The translations under genes were made by a program, and so were the position numbers. From CAVSWT01 sp963746735 (lineage in GTDB: Bacteria; Bacteroidota; Ignavibacteria; Ignavibacteriales; Ignavibacteriaceae), in NCBI GenBank assembly GCA_963746735.1, contig CAVVCO010000017.1, positions 62,001 through 126,000 of the forward strand: a stretch of 64,000 nt of DNA, given 5' to 3'. The notes beneath the pieces were generated by a model. That model was not told where the DNA came from. It saw nothing but the letters and a program-made list of their open reading frames with translations, and did not search any database. This document shows, in pieces, positions 18,649-27,954 of this stretch. Position 1 is the first letter of the stretch. Each line of letters opens with the position of its first letter.

Positions 18649-19374
18649 ATGGAAAAAATACAAATTGAAACCACTCAAAATGTTACTATCGATTACGATG
18701 TTGCAAGTATTGGAGATAGAATTTTAGCCGCATTGATAGACTATTTAATAATATTCGGTTATGCGATTGCTTTATTAATTATGACTTCGTTACTTAATAA
18801 CTTTGTTCCAAGGTCTATTGGATTTTGGACAATATTGTTTTTACCTGTTTTCTTTTATGATCTTGCATGTGAATTATTTTTAGATGGACAATCATTCGGT
18901 AAAAAAATTAGAAAGATAAAAGTTGTCAAATTAGACGGCACACAGCCTTCGTTTATTAGTTATTTTTTAAGATGGATCATTCGTCCGATTGATGTTACAT
19001 TTACTTACGGTACCGTAGCAATGATTACTATGTTTGTAAATGGAAAAGGGCAGAGGCTTGGTGACCTGGCAGCAAATACTTCCATCATAAAGTTGAAAAA
19101 AGATTTAGCACTTGAAGATACAATTTATAAAAAAGTGGATGAAACTTATGAAGTGCAATTCCCTGAAGTTTCAAATTTAACCGATAGTGATGTTGGAATA
19201 ATTCAAGACGTATTGGACCAGATTGGAAAGATTACAGATCATTATATTTATGAAGAAATTCTATCTAAAACTAAAAATGAAATAACGCGTAAAATAGGAG
19301 TTACCACAGATATTAGACCATTATCTTTTCTGTACATAGTTATGAAAGATTATAATTACATAAACGGTAAGTAA
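18649..19374 (+). CDS. RDD-family membrane protein
   Basis: About 241 residues starting at MEKIQIETTQNV; an upstream in-frame codon at 18586 would add 21 residues without RDD similarity. The RDD domain occupies the first 150 residues, with three membrane helices and the motifs SIGDRILAALIDYLIIFGYA, DGQSFGKKIRKIKVV and LRWIIRPID, ending with GQRLGDLAANTSII. The C-terminal 90 residues are soluble and helical. RDD proteins often close MoxR-DUF58-SpoIIM clusters. Some have been linked to ion transport, but no function can be assigned here. Confidence 0.82.
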   Translation: MEKIQIETTQNVTIDYDVASIGDRILAALIDYLIIFGYAIALLIMTSLLNNFVPRSIGFWTILFLPVFFYDLACELFLDGQSFGKKIRKIKVVKLDGTQPSFISYFLRWIIRPIDVTFTYGTVAMITMFVNGKGQRLGDLAANTSIIKLKKDLALEDTIYKKVDETYEVQFPEVSNLTDSDVGIIQDVLDQIGKITDHYIYEEILSKTKNEITRKIGVTTDIRPLSFLYIVMKDYNYINGK

Positions 19375-19397
19375 TTATTAAGATTTAAATAAAAAAA

Positions 19398-19417
19398 TGC
19401 CGGATTAGAATCCGGCA
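19398..19417 (-). terminator. Intrinsic terminator of the superoxide dismutase gene
   Basis: An 8-9 bp inverted repeat (TGCCGGAT / ATCCGGCA, loop TAGA) with seven A on the plus strand at 19391-19397, which is a T-run 3' of the hairpin on the minus strand. It lies about 40 bases past the sod stop codon, between convergent genes. Confidence 0.85.
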
Positions 19418-19457
19418 CTTTATAGTTAGCCTAAGTAAATAAGTGAGCTAAAATTAC

Positions 19458-20067
19458 TTATTTAGCTTTGCTAAAATTATTTGCAACTTCATCCCAATTA
19501 ACAACATTCCACCAGTTTTCAATATAATCTGGACGCTTGTTCTGGTATTTAAGATAGTATGCATGCTCCCAAACATCTAATCCAAGAATTGGAGTTCCTT
19601 TTTTATCAGCAACATCCATAACAGGGTTATCTTGATTTGGAGTCGAAGTAATTTCAAGCTTTACCGTTAGCAACAATTAACCAGGCCCAACCGGAACCAA
19701 AGCGTGTAGCAGCAGCAGTGCTGAATTGCTTTTTGAATTCTTCGACTGAACCAAAAGAATCATTCACAGCTTTTTCAAGATCACCTTTTGGAAATCCGCC
19801 GCCGCCTTTTTTCATTATTGTCCAGAATAAAGAATGGTTATAGTGTCCGCCGCCATTATTTCTAACTGCAATAGGGTGTTTGGATACATTCTTTAAAATG
19901 TCTACTAGCGATTTGCTTTCTAATTCAGTTCCATCAATTGCTTTATTCAAATTTGTCACATAACCGTTGTGATGTTTAGTGTAATGTATTTCCATAGTCT
20001 GTTTGTCAATATATGGTTCCAATGCATCAAACTCATAGGGTAGTTTTGGCAATTCAAATTTTCCCAT
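19458..20067 (-). CDS. Iron/manganese superoxide dismutase, frameshifted
   Basis: Superoxide dismutation enzyme of about 203 residues read from two frames. The N-terminal part has FELPKLPYEFDALEPYID, HYTKHHNGYVTNLN and GGGHYNHSLFWTIM, with two metal-ligand histidines. The frame breaks after WAWLIVANGK; removing one base from the TTT at 19660-19662 (AAA on the coding strand) continues as LEITSTPNQDNPVM to the metal-ligand motif LDVWEHAYYLKYQNKRPDYI. All four expected ligands (His, His, Asp, His) are present, so the enzyme looks functional apart from the single indel. Fe and Mn types cannot be separated safely. AGGAGG precedes the start. Confidence 0.92.
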
Positions 20068-20192
20068 TATAGTAATCCTCCTTTAAATTAGATTTACTTA
20101 TTATTGTTGATATTGTTTGAGTAAAGTTATTTAATTAGAAAATAATAGTTTTAATCAAACAATAAATGATTTGTTAGTTATTTTAATATTGA

Positions 20193-20552
20193 TTAAACAC
20201 CAAATGATTCGCCGCAGCCGCAAGTTTTTACAGCATTCGGATTATTGAATACGAATCCTTTGCCATTTAATCCATCTGAAAAATCAAGTTCTGTTCCGCT
20301 TAAATAAAAAAGACTTTTCCCGTCGACATATAGCTTTACATCTTTGTCTTCTATTACAGTATCGCCTTCTTTTTGATCAGCGTCGAAGCCAAGTGTATAA
20401 GTCAAGCCGGAACAGCCGCCGCCTTTAACACCAACTCTCAATCCATAAGATTCAGGAATGTTATTTTCACTTCTGATTTTCTTCACTTCATTAGAAGCTT
20501 TTTCAGTTATTTTAATTTCAGATTCAATTTGAACATTTGGCATATTCATCAT
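20193..20552 (-). CDS. iscA: Iron-sulfur cluster assembly protein, IscA/SufA type
   Basis: A-type carrier that receives or delivers Fe-S clusters. Up to 119 residues; the third in-frame ATG (20543, MPNVQIESEI) is the best spaced from the AAGGA, the first two being too close. The family's three cysteines are present: GVKGGGCSGLTYTLGF and the terminal TCGCGESFGV. It is the last gene of the minus-strand isc group, about 58 bases after a small unknown gene. There is no iscU, hscA or hscB in the window, so the scaffold must be elsewhere. Confidence 0.92.
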   Translation of the reverse strand: MMNMPNVQIESEIKITEKASNEVKKIRSENNIPESYGLRVGVKGGGCSGLTYTLGFDADQKEGDTVIEDKDVKLYVDGKSLFYLSGTELDFSDGLNGKGFVFNNPNAVKTCGCGESFGV

Positions 20553-20610
20553 TCCTTTTTTGTATTATTAAATAATATAAATAAGTATTTATTTTCAACT
20601 GTTAACAAAA

Positions 20611-20916
20611 TTATAATGGGTCGCCTGGGACAGCGGTCACAAATTCAGGATAATTGATTTTCCAGGCAAGTTTACTTACCGGAACAAATATTTTTTCTCC
20701 AACTAAGAATTCAGCTAACTTATTTGAAATTTCTTCGGCTTGCGGATAAGTCACTTTTATGTCTTTGCTCTCTAAAAATTTCCGAACTCCATAATGAAAA
20801 TCTCTATAAAAGAAATTCGAGTTATGGAACAAAGGAAATCTTGCTTTTAGAAAATTCAAAAATACTTGGTTATCATTTTTAATTAAATTGAAATATTGAT
20901 TTTGTTTATCGTCCAT
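20611..20916 (-). CDS. Small conserved-looking protein of the isc operon, unknown function
   Basis: A 101-residue soluble protein I do not recognise. It is rich in aromatic residues (FLKARFPLFHNSNFFYRDFH) and ends in a beta-rich segment (KIFVPVSKLAWKINYPEFVT). It has no cysteines, so it does not bind a cluster directly. It begins 8 bases after the iscS stop codon and lies before iscA, so it is certainly co-transcribed and probably has an accessory role in Fe-S assembly; that is inference from position only. Confidence 0.6.
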   Translation of the reverse strand: MDDKQNQYFNLIKNDNQVFLNFLKARFPLFHNSNFFYRDFHYGVRKFLESKDIKVTYPQAEEISNKLAEFLVGEKIFVPVSKLAWKINYPEFVTAVPGDPL

Positions 20917-20924
20917 AGTTTTTC

Positions 20925-22115
20925 TCAGTTAATTGTTTCGAGTGATTTAAGTTTTCTTTTTGGTGATTCCATTCTTAATTGGTTAACAGTTTTTACCACC
21001 TTGTCAATTGTATAATCAATTTCTTCTTCGGTATTAAATCTACCTATCCCAAAACGGATCGAAGATTGAGATTGTTCATCGGATAAACCGATTGCTTTTA
21101 ACACATGACTTGGTTTCAATGTGGCAGAGGTACAAGCAGCTCCGGTTGAAACAGCTATTTCTCTCATATTCATTATTAATGTTTCCGCTTTTACATCTTC
21201 AAAACTTAAATTAAGATTATTAGGCAGTCTATTTTCAAGTGAACCATTTAAATGAACATTTTCTAAATTATTAAATATACCTTTATACAGTTTGTCCCTC
21301 AGTTTTTTTAGATGAATAATTTCATTGTCAAAATTATCTCTATTGATTTCAATCGCTTTTCCAAAGCCGACTATGGCAGGCACATTTAAAGTCCCTGGCC
21401 TTAATTTATTTTCTTGTCCACCGCCGAATAATTGCGGAGCTATTTTCAACGCCGGTGATTTCTTTTTAACGTATAAAGCGCCGATACCTTTTGACCCGTA
21501 AATTTTATGCGCTGTGAATGAAACTAAATCAGAATAATTTTCTTTAACATCAAAATTTATTTTCCCGATTGCTTGTGCGGCATCAGTATGAAATATAATA
21601 TTATTCTTATGGCAGATCTCTCCAATCGCTTTAATATTGTTTATAGAGCCGATTTCATTATTTGCAGTCATTATTGAAACAAGTATTGTATCCTTCTTAA
21701 TTGATTTCTTAAAATCATCAATATTAATTTGGCCATTTGAATCAACAGGGAGGTAAGTAACTTCAAATCCCTTTTGTTCCAAATAACTTAACGAATCCAA
21801 TACAGCACTATGTTCAGTAGAAGATGTAATTATATGCTTGCCTTTAGAATAGTAGCTTTGTGCAATACCAAAATGAACTAAGTTTATTGATTCGGTTGAA
21901 CCGCTAGTAAAAATTAATTCATTTTTATCTGCGCCGATAAATTCAGCAATTGTTTTTCTTGATTTCTCAACAGCGCTTTCAGCTTCCCATCCAAATGAAT
22001 GATTTTTGCTTCCGGCATTTCCATACTTCTCTAGAAAGTATGGTTTCATAGCATCAAAAACCATAGGGTCAAGCTGCGTCGTTGAATGATTATCAAGATA
22101 AATTGGAAACTTCAT
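20925..22115 (-). CDS. iscS: Cysteine desulfurase, IscS/NifS class I
   Basis: PLP enzyme supplying sulfur from cysteine for Fe-S clusters and tRNA thiolation. 396 residues. The N-terminus PIYLDNHSTTQLDPMVFDAM, the PLP-lysine region SFTAHKIYGSKGIGALYVKK and the mobile-loop catalytic cysteine STGAACTSATLKPSHVLKAI place it in the NifS/IscS group. The motif TSGSTESINLVHFG covers the cofactor phosphate-binding region. The gene follows iscR by 11 bases, so IscR autoregulation would control it. Confidence 0.96.
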   Translation of the reverse strand: MKFPIYLDNHSTTQLDPMVFDAMKPYFLEKYGNAGSKNHSFGWEAESAVEKSRKTIAEFIGADKNELIFTSGSTESINLVHFGIAQSYYSKGKHIITSSTEHSAVLDSLSYLEQKGFEVTYLPVDSNGQINIDDFKKSIKKDTILVSIMTANNEIGSINNIKAIGEICHKNNIIFHTDAAQAIGKINFDVKENYSDLVSFTAHKIYGSKGIGALYVKKKSPALKIAPQLFGGGQENKLRPGTLNVPAIVGFGKAIEINRDNFDNEIIHLKKLRDKLYKGIFNNLENVHLNGSLENRLPNNLNLSFEDVKAETLIMNMREIAVSTGAACTSATLKPSHVLKAIGLSDEQSQSSIRFGIGRFNTEEEIDYTIDKVVKTVNQLRMESPKRKLKSLETIN

Positions 22116-22126
22116 ATAAATACAAT

Positions 22127-22531
22127 TTATAAAATTTGACTGATAGTTGTCTGCTTAAAAACTCTATCTATTTCAGTTTGAACTTTTGATAGGGGATTTC
22201 TTATTTGACAGCAATCAAATCTTGCACAATCTTTTTTAGATCCATTTTCTTTCATGCAATTTGTAATCTGAATTTTTTCAATTGCGGAAATAACATCACT
22301 TAAAGTAATATCATTTGCATTACGCATTAAAGAATAGCCGCCTTTAACTCCTTGATAGGAGACAATAATATTCTTCTTGGTTAGCTTTTGAAGAATTTTA
22401 GATAAAATTTCATAGGGTATATCATATCCATTTGAAATTTCTTTAGCTGTAATACAATTGCAAGAATTGTTTATTGCCATGTATTTAACAGCTAAAAGTG
22501 CGTATTCAGTTTTTTTTGATAGTTTAAGCAT
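22127..22531 (-). CDS. iscR: Rrf2-family iron-sulfur regulator, IscR-like
   Basis: A 134-residue winged-helix regulator. The N-terminal DNA-binding region is KKTEYALLAVKYMAINNS and SKILQKLTKKNIIVSYQGVK. Cysteines at residues 92, 102, 107 and 108 could ligate a 2Fe-2S cluster; the spacing is longer than the C-x5-C-x5-C of E. coli IscR. It heads the iscR-iscS-unknown-iscA run, and an IscR type-1-like palindrome lies directly before its start codon. I infer that the cluster-bound form represses this operon when Fe-S supply is sufficient. Confidence 0.9.
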   Translation of the reverse strand: MLKLSKKTEYALLAVKYMAINNSCNCITAKEISNGYDIPYEILSKILQKLTKKNIIVSYQGVKGGYSLMRNANDITLSDVISAIEKIQITNCMKENGSKKDCARFDCCQIRNPLSKVQTEIDRVFKQTTISQIL

Positions 22532-22532
22532 G

Positions 22533-22557
22533 AAATAGGACTTATTTAGTCTAGTAT
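22533..22557 (-). promoter_or_regulatory. Probable IscR operator overlapping the iscR translation start region
   Basis: Read on the minus strand, the site has the core GACTAAATAAGTC (22539-22551), a GACT-N5-AGTC palindrome preceded by ATACTA. This agrees with the E. coli type-1 IscR consensus at most left-half and core positions and diverges in the right flank. It ends one base before the ATG of iscR, so bound protein would block initiation of transcription or translation of its own operon. Footprinting would be needed to prove binding. Confidence 0.6.
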
Positions 22558-22673
22558 CAAACTTAAAGAAAAATATCTTAAAATCAAATTATTTATAAAT
22601 GGAGTAGATTAAAATAGAATTAAATTAAATGATCAAACATAAAGTAGGTCAATACAAATAAAATTAGATTTGA

Positions 22674-24176
22674 TTAAAATCCTAATAAGCCAATTGAAGT
22701 TTTAGCAAGGTTTACTAATGGTGTAAAGTAAATTCCAAAAATTAAAACGGGAGTAAGTAATGCAATAATAACTATTGTATTCCCAATTGGTATTGAAAAT
22801 GGGGCAACTTCTTTTTCACCTTTTTGTATGTAAAGATTTTTTAGAACGCGGATGTAATAGTAAAGCGCAACAACTGTATTTAACAATGCTATTACAGCAA
22901 CGGTAATCATTTTAGCATCAACTAAAGCCATGAATATATACAGCTTTGCAATAAAGCCTGCTGTTGGCGGAAGTCCGGTTAACGAAACTAAAAATATTGC
23001 TAATGCAATTCCAAGCAGGGGATTTGAATATCCAAGGCCTTTATAATCATCTAAATCTTCGCTGCCAATTTTATTTGCAATAAGCATTACAACATAAAAT
23101 GCTCCAAGATTCATGAAAGCATAAACAGCAAAGTAAATCATGATTGCAATCAATCCTTGATTTGACATAACTGTTAATCCAAGCAATAAATAACCGGCAT
23201 GGGCAATGCTTGAATAAGCTAATAACCTTTTCATATTGTTCTGCCACAAAGCAGCAAAGTTGCCAAGTGTCATTGTTAATATTGAAATAAGAATTAGGAA
23301 TGATTTCCAGTCGATAATGTTTATTAACTCCCAATAACCATCTGCACTTACTGATTTAACAAATGTTACTTTTATAAATCTAATAAGTAATGCAAAGCCT
23401 GCAGCCTTACTTGCGATTGAAAGGTAAGCAGTAATTGTAATAGGTGCGCCTTCGTACACATCTGGAGTCCAAAAGTGAAAAGGTGCGGCAGATATTTTAT
23501 ATCCGATTCCAACAAAAATAAAAATACCGGCTAATATAAAAGTTAAGCTCTGAAATTGGGGAGCCTGAATTAAAGAATTAATTTCGTAAATATTTGTGCT
23601 TCCGGTAAGTCCATAAATAATTGAAATACCGAATAACATTATTCCCGAAGAAACACCGCCGTAAATAATATACTTCAATGAAGCTTCGCTGTTACGCAAT
23701 GATTTTTTTGTGAACCCGGCTAACACATACGACGATAAAGAAACCAATTCTAAAGAGAGATAAATCAAAATTAAATCAGCCGAAGAAATCATGAAGAACA
23801 TGCCGAGAATCATTCCGAAAATTAAAGCATAATATTCTCCCTGCCTATCAAATACGGATTTGATTTCATCCGAAGAAAGTGAAAATATTACAACTAAGAA
23901 AGATGCTAATAGTACAATCATCTTGAAGAAAGCACCAAAGGCATCAACACTGACAAGTCCTTTATTCCCGCTTGAAACTGAAGCGAATGTATTATAATCA
24001 AATTGAGCAATTACAAAATATGCCGTAACTAATAATCCCAAAAGTGATAAGTAGGGGAGGAATTTTTTGTTTTTAGACATTATTAAATCTAAAGTAACAA
24101 CTAAAACTAAAGTAATAGAAATAGTTATTTCGGGTTTGAATAAGTAAAGGCTGTCTGTGATATAATTTAAATTCAC
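22674..24176 (-). CDS. nuoN: NADH-quinone oxidoreductase subunit N
   Basis: A 500-residue antiporter-like membrane subunit of respiratory complex I with 14 hydrophobic helices. Recognisable blocks are LELVSLSSYVLAGF, the proton-channel region KISAAPFHFWTPDVYEGAPI and LLAYSSIAHAGYLLLGL. It contributes one of the proton-translocating channels in the membrane arm. It is the last gene of the nuoABCDHIJKLMN operon, 45 bases after nuoM. Confidence 0.96.
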   Translation of the reverse strand: MNLNYITDSLYLFKPEITISITLVLVVTLDLIMSKNKKFLPYLSLLGLLVTAYFVIAQFDYNTFASVSSGNKGLVSVDAFGAFFKMIVLLASFLVVIFSLSSDEIKSVFDRQGEYYALIFGMILGMFFMISSADLILIYLSLELVSLSSYVLAGFTKKSLRNSEASLKYIIYGGVSSGIMLFGISIIYGLTGSTNIYEINSLIQAPQFQSLTFILAGIFIFVGIGYKISAAPFHFWTPDVYEGAPITITAYLSIASKAAGFALLIRFIKVTFVKSVSADGYWELINIIDWKSFLILISILTMTLGNFAALWQNNMKRLLAYSSIAHAGYLLLGLTVMSNQGLIAIMIYFAVYAFMNLGAFYVVMLIANKIGSEDLDDYKGLGYSNPLLGIALAIFLVSLTGLPPTAGFIAKLYIFMALVDAKMITVAVIALLNTVVALYYYIRVLKNLYIQKGEKEVAPFSIPIGNTIVIIALLTPVLIFGIYFTPLVNLAKTSIGLLGF

Positions 24177-24221
24177 TTTATCAACTTGATTATATTCTTA
24201 AAATTTCATTCTCTAATTATT

Positions 24222-25826
24222 TTAAAAGCTTCCTATAGAACTAAAGAAAGACTGTGACTTAATTAAAAAGTGAACCATCTGATTAACGGATGAGTTCATC
24301 AAATTAAGCATTGCTGCCGGGTAAACACCTAAAAAGATTACAACCAGGCTTAATGGAACCAGCATGAAATATTCTCTCATTGTAAGGTCAGTAAGTCCGC
24401 TCCATTTTTCATTTAATTTGCCAAGATAAATTCTTTGGAATGTCCAGAGCATGTAGCCAGCGCCAAGTAAAATTCCTAAAGTTGAAATTATTGCGATAAT
24501 TCTTATAGTTTCAAATCCAAAAGCACCGAAGAAAATAAATGCTTCGGAAATAAAACCGCTCAACCCTGGCAGCCCAATCGCTGCAAAGAATGCTAAAGTA
24601 GTAAAGCCTGTATATATGGGCATCTGAGTTGCTAGACCGCCAAATTCTTCAATACCTCGAGTATGAGCACGATCATAGACTATTCCAACAATAATGAAGA
24701 GCATAGCTGTAATTGTACCATGGTTAAACATTTGCAGTACAGCACCTGATATACCCATGGTATTCAATGCCGCCATACCCAACAATACAAAACCCATGTG
24801 TGATACTGACGAATAAGCAATCAGCTTCTTGAAATCTTTTTGCGCCATCGCGCAGAGTGCCCCATAGATAATATTTATCATTCCAAACAATGCAATGTAC
24901 CATGCCAAATCTCTAGTGATTTCAGGGAACATTGGATAACAAATTCTTAGAATACCGTAAGTACCCATTTTTAGTAACACGCCTGCAAGTATAACGCTGA
25001 TAGCAGTTGGAGCTTCAACGTGCGCATCAGGCAGCCATGTATGGAAAGGGAACATAGGAATTTTTATTGCAAACCCGATAAACAAAGCGAGGAAGGCATA
25101 CAGCCTTAAATTATTTGGATTAAGCGGAGATAAAATTCCGGTACTTAAATAATTACTTGAATTCATCAATGCAAGCATATTAAAGGTGTACACTCTTGTT
25201 CCATCAGCAAGAGTTTCCATTGAACTGAAATACAACCCGATGATTGCTAAAAGTATAAATACACTTCCAAGTAAAGTATAAAGGAAAAACTTAATTGCTG
25301 CATATTCTCGTCTTGGGCCGCCCCAGATTCCAATTAGGAAGTACATCGGGAGTAACATTAATTCCCAGAAGATGTAGAATAAGAAGAAATCAAGAGCAAC
25401 AAAAACTCCCATCATCCCGGTATCAAGTAAAAGGAATAAAGCGAAATAACCTTTAACTGATTTTGAAATATTCCATGAAGCAAGTGTTGCTATGAAAGTT
25501 ATTAAAGCAGTTAAAAATACTAAAGGAACGCTTATACCATCTACACCAAGGAAATAATCAATTTTAATCCTTCCAATCCATGACATCCCGGAAATATCAA
25601 TCCAGGTAAACATTTCTTTGAATTGGAATGAGCTCGCATCAAAAATGCCGCCTTTTGTATAATCAAATGCCGCAAGAATTATAATCGAAAGCAGCAATTG
25701 TATACCGGTTATGCCCAGTGTTAAATTTTTTACAGCTTTCTCTTGCGTTTTAGGAATGAACATAATTAAAATCATTCCTATGATTGGGAGAAAAGTTATT
25801 AACGATAAAATTGGGAAGTGTTCCAT
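24222..25826 (-). CDS. nuoM: NADH-quinone oxidoreductase subunit M
   Basis: A 534-residue antiporter-like complex I subunit with 14 membrane helices. The conserved channel glutamate lies in FYIFWELMLLPMYFLIGIWG, with PMFPFHTWLPDAHVEAPTAI and LIAYSSVSHMGFVLLG. The gene lies 7 bases after nuoL. It translocates protons in the membrane arm. Confidence 0.97.
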   Translation of the reverse strand: MEHFPILSLITFLPIIGMILIMFIPKTQEKAVKNLTLGITGIQLLLSIIILAAFDYTKGGIFDASSFQFKEMFTWIDISGMSWIGRIKIDYFLGVDGISVPLVFLTALITFIATLASWNISKSVKGYFALFLLLDTGMMGVFVALDFFLFYIFWELMLLPMYFLIGIWGGPRREYAAIKFFLYTLLGSVFILLAIIGLYFSSMETLADGTRVYTFNMLALMNSSNYLSTGILSPLNPNNLRLYAFLALFIGFAIKIPMFPFHTWLPDAHVEAPTAISVILAGVLLKMGTYGILRICYPMFPEITRDLAWYIALFGMINIIYGALCAMAQKDFKKLIAYSSVSHMGFVLLGMAALNTMGISGAVLQMFNHGTITAMLFIIVGIVYDRAHTRGIEEFGGLATQMPIYTGFTTLAFFAAIGLPGLSGFISEAFIFFGAFGFETIRIIAIISTLGILLGAGYMLWTFQRIYLGKLNEKWSGLTDLTMREYFMLVPLSLVVIFLGVYPAAMLNLMNSSVNQMVHFLIKSQSFFSSIGSF

Positions 25827-25833
25827 GCCTTAC

Positions 25834-27933
25834 CTAAAAAGTCTTAAATAAAAATAAAAGTATAACTATTGAGAAAATTACAAACACCAAATAAGTCTGA
25901 ACTTTTCCAGTTTGAAATCTTCTGAAGATCAAACCAAAGAAGCCGCTTAAATAAGCCATAAAGTTTACTAGTCCGTCAACAACGATTGAATCAAACCTGC
26001 CGCTGAAAGTGGAGATACCTTTGGTTACTGTAGCAGTTCCGTTTACAATACCGTCAATAATTTTGCTGTCAAACCATGCTAAAAACCTGCTTAGCATAAG
26101 AGTACCGCCCACGAAAGTTGCGTCATATATTTCATCAAAGTACCATTTGTTATATGACAGCTTATACAATGGTTTAATTGAGGCCGCAAGCTTGTCGGGA
26201 TCCCACTTTTTCCATTGGTAAAACATAAATGCAATGAAAATTCCGAATCCGGCCATACTTAATGATAGAGCCATTGCAGGGTAGTGAGCTTGATGCATTG
26301 CATGAGTATATGTTTCTGAAAATGTTATCTCTTCTCCTGCTGATTCTTCCATTACCGGTTCTTCAGTATCTGTTTTCATAAAAGAGTATCGAGCTTCTTG
26401 CGGAACTGATATTGCAGGAGGATGAACCCATTTTGACATAAACCAGCCTGCTCCAGGATTCATGGGATTTGGTGTATACCAGATGAAAATTGATAAACCC
26501 GATAACACAACCAATGGCATAGCCATATTAAATTTGGATTCATGAGCATGATCATATTTATGCTGATCTCTCGGAGTACCATGGAATGTAAGAATAATTA
26601 ATCTGAACATATAGAATGCAGTTAGCAGTGCAACAAAGAATCCGACAATAGCAAAGAACCAATGTCCAGTAAGTGATCCAAAAGCAAAACTACCCGCAAG
26701 TATACCATCCTTACTTAAAAATCCTGATGTAAGAGGAATACCAGAAATAGCTAAAGTAGCAATTAAAAAGGAAGCATAGGTAATGGGCATTTTCTTTCTG
26801 AGGCCGCCCATTTTTGTAATGTCTTGCTCATGGTGCATTGCATGAATAACTGAACCGGAATCAAGAAATAAACATGCTTTAAAGAACGCATGTGTAATCA
26901 AATGAAAGAAAGCAAATTGATAAGCGCCAATTCCTAAAGCCATTACCATGTATCCCAATTGGCTTATAGTTGAATAAGCTAAAACTTTTTTAATATCATT
27001 TTGTGTCAATGCGATAGTTGCCGGGATAAATGCAGATAAAGCACCAATGATTGCGATGAACATTAAAGCATCGCCGGTAAGCATTGTAAAAATTCTTGTA
27101 ATAAAATAAACACCGGCAGCAACCATAGTAGCAGCATGTATTAATGCACTTACAGGTGTTGGGCCTTCCATTGCATCGGGCAGCCACACATGAAGAGGGA
27201 ATTGAGCAGATTTACCAATTGCTCCGCAGAATAATAAGATTCCAGTAATTGTTAAACCTGTTGTGCTGTCAAATGGAAGATGTCCGATTGATATTTCATG
27301 AAAAATAGTTTCAAATGTGAAAGTGTGATAAGTTGTAAATAAAATTAAAATGCCGGCAAACATTCCAAGGTCGCCAACTCTATTTACAATAAAAGCTTTT
27401 TTTGATGCATCAGAAGCAGATTTCTTTTCAAACCAAAAACCGATTAATAGATAAGATGATAAACCGACAAGCTCCCAGAAGATGTATATCATCAAAACAT
27501 TGTGAGTAAGAACGATGCCTGTCATTGAAAAAGTAAAAATGCCGAGATAAGCAAAATACCTGTTATATCTTATATCACCTTTCATGTAATCAAGCGAGAA
27601 GATATGAACCAGCATACTTATTAGAAAAACAACAAAGAGCATTATTGCGGATATATTATCAATCAAAATTCCTAATTCAATATGAAGCGCCCCGATAATT
27701 GGAACACTGCCCAGGTCTATCCAAGTAAATTGTGATACAATTGCTTTTGAAGGGAAGTAATTTAATTTTGAAAAAAGAATTACGACTGCAATTATAAATG
27801 ATAAGACGATAATTACATTTTCAAATATGAAACCTTTTTTAACTCTCTCTCCCATGAATATCGTTACAACAAATCCAAAGAGAGGAAGAAAGAGTAAAAC
27901 AACTGCAAGTACTACTAGTAAAGATTCAGACAT
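25834..27933 (-). CDS. nuoL: NADH-quinone oxidoreductase subunit L
   Basis: A 699-residue distal membrane subunit. The antiporter core is clear (YIFWELVGLSSYLLIGFWFE, SAQFPLHVWLPDAMEGPTPV, VLAYSTISQLGYMVMALG), and the extended C-terminal part (NKWYFDEIYDATFVGGTLML and the final helices) corresponds to the long lateral helix and anchor. An insertion of about 70 mostly polar residues around 490-560, rich in Pro and Glu (TDTEEPVMEESAGEE), lies before the C-terminal helices. Confidence 0.97.
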   Translation of the reverse strand: MSESLLVVLAVVLLFLPLFGFVVTIFMGERVKKGFIFENVIIVLSFIIAVVILFSKLNYFPSKAIVSQFTWIDLGSVPIIGALHIELGILIDNISAIMLFVVFLISMLVHIFSLDYMKGDIRYNRYFAYLGIFTFSMTGIVLTHNVLMIYIFWELVGLSSYLLIGFWFEKKSASDASKKAFIVNRVGDLGMFAGILILFTTYHTFTFETIFHEISIGHLPFDSTTGLTITGILLFCGAIGKSAQFPLHVWLPDAMEGPTPVSALIHAATMVAAGVYFITRIFTMLTGDALMFIAIIGALSAFIPATIALTQNDIKKVLAYSTISQLGYMVMALGIGAYQFAFFHLITHAFFKACLFLDSGSVIHAMHHEQDITKMGGLRKKMPITYASFLIATLAISGIPLTSGFLSKDGILAGSFAFGSLTGHWFFAIVGFFVALLTAFYMFRLIILTFHGTPRDQHKYDHAHESKFNMAMPLVVLSGLSIFIWYTPNPMNPGAGWFMSKWVHPPAISVPQEARYSFMKTDTEEPVMEESAGEEITFSETYTHAMHQAHYPAMALSLSMAGFGIFIAFMFYQWKKWDPDKLAASIKPLYKLSYNKWYFDEIYDATFVGGTLMLSRFLAWFDSKIIDGIVNGTATVTKGISTFSGRFDSIVVDGLVNFMAYLSGFFGLIFRRFQTGKVQTYLVFVIFSIVILLFLFKTF

Positions 27934-27954
27934 TACTTATTATCTTTTAAATTT

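Noticed and set aside
26009..26221. A 70-residue plus-strand frame within nuoL
   Set aside because: It is the antisense of a conserved nuoL segment and has no ribosome-binding site.
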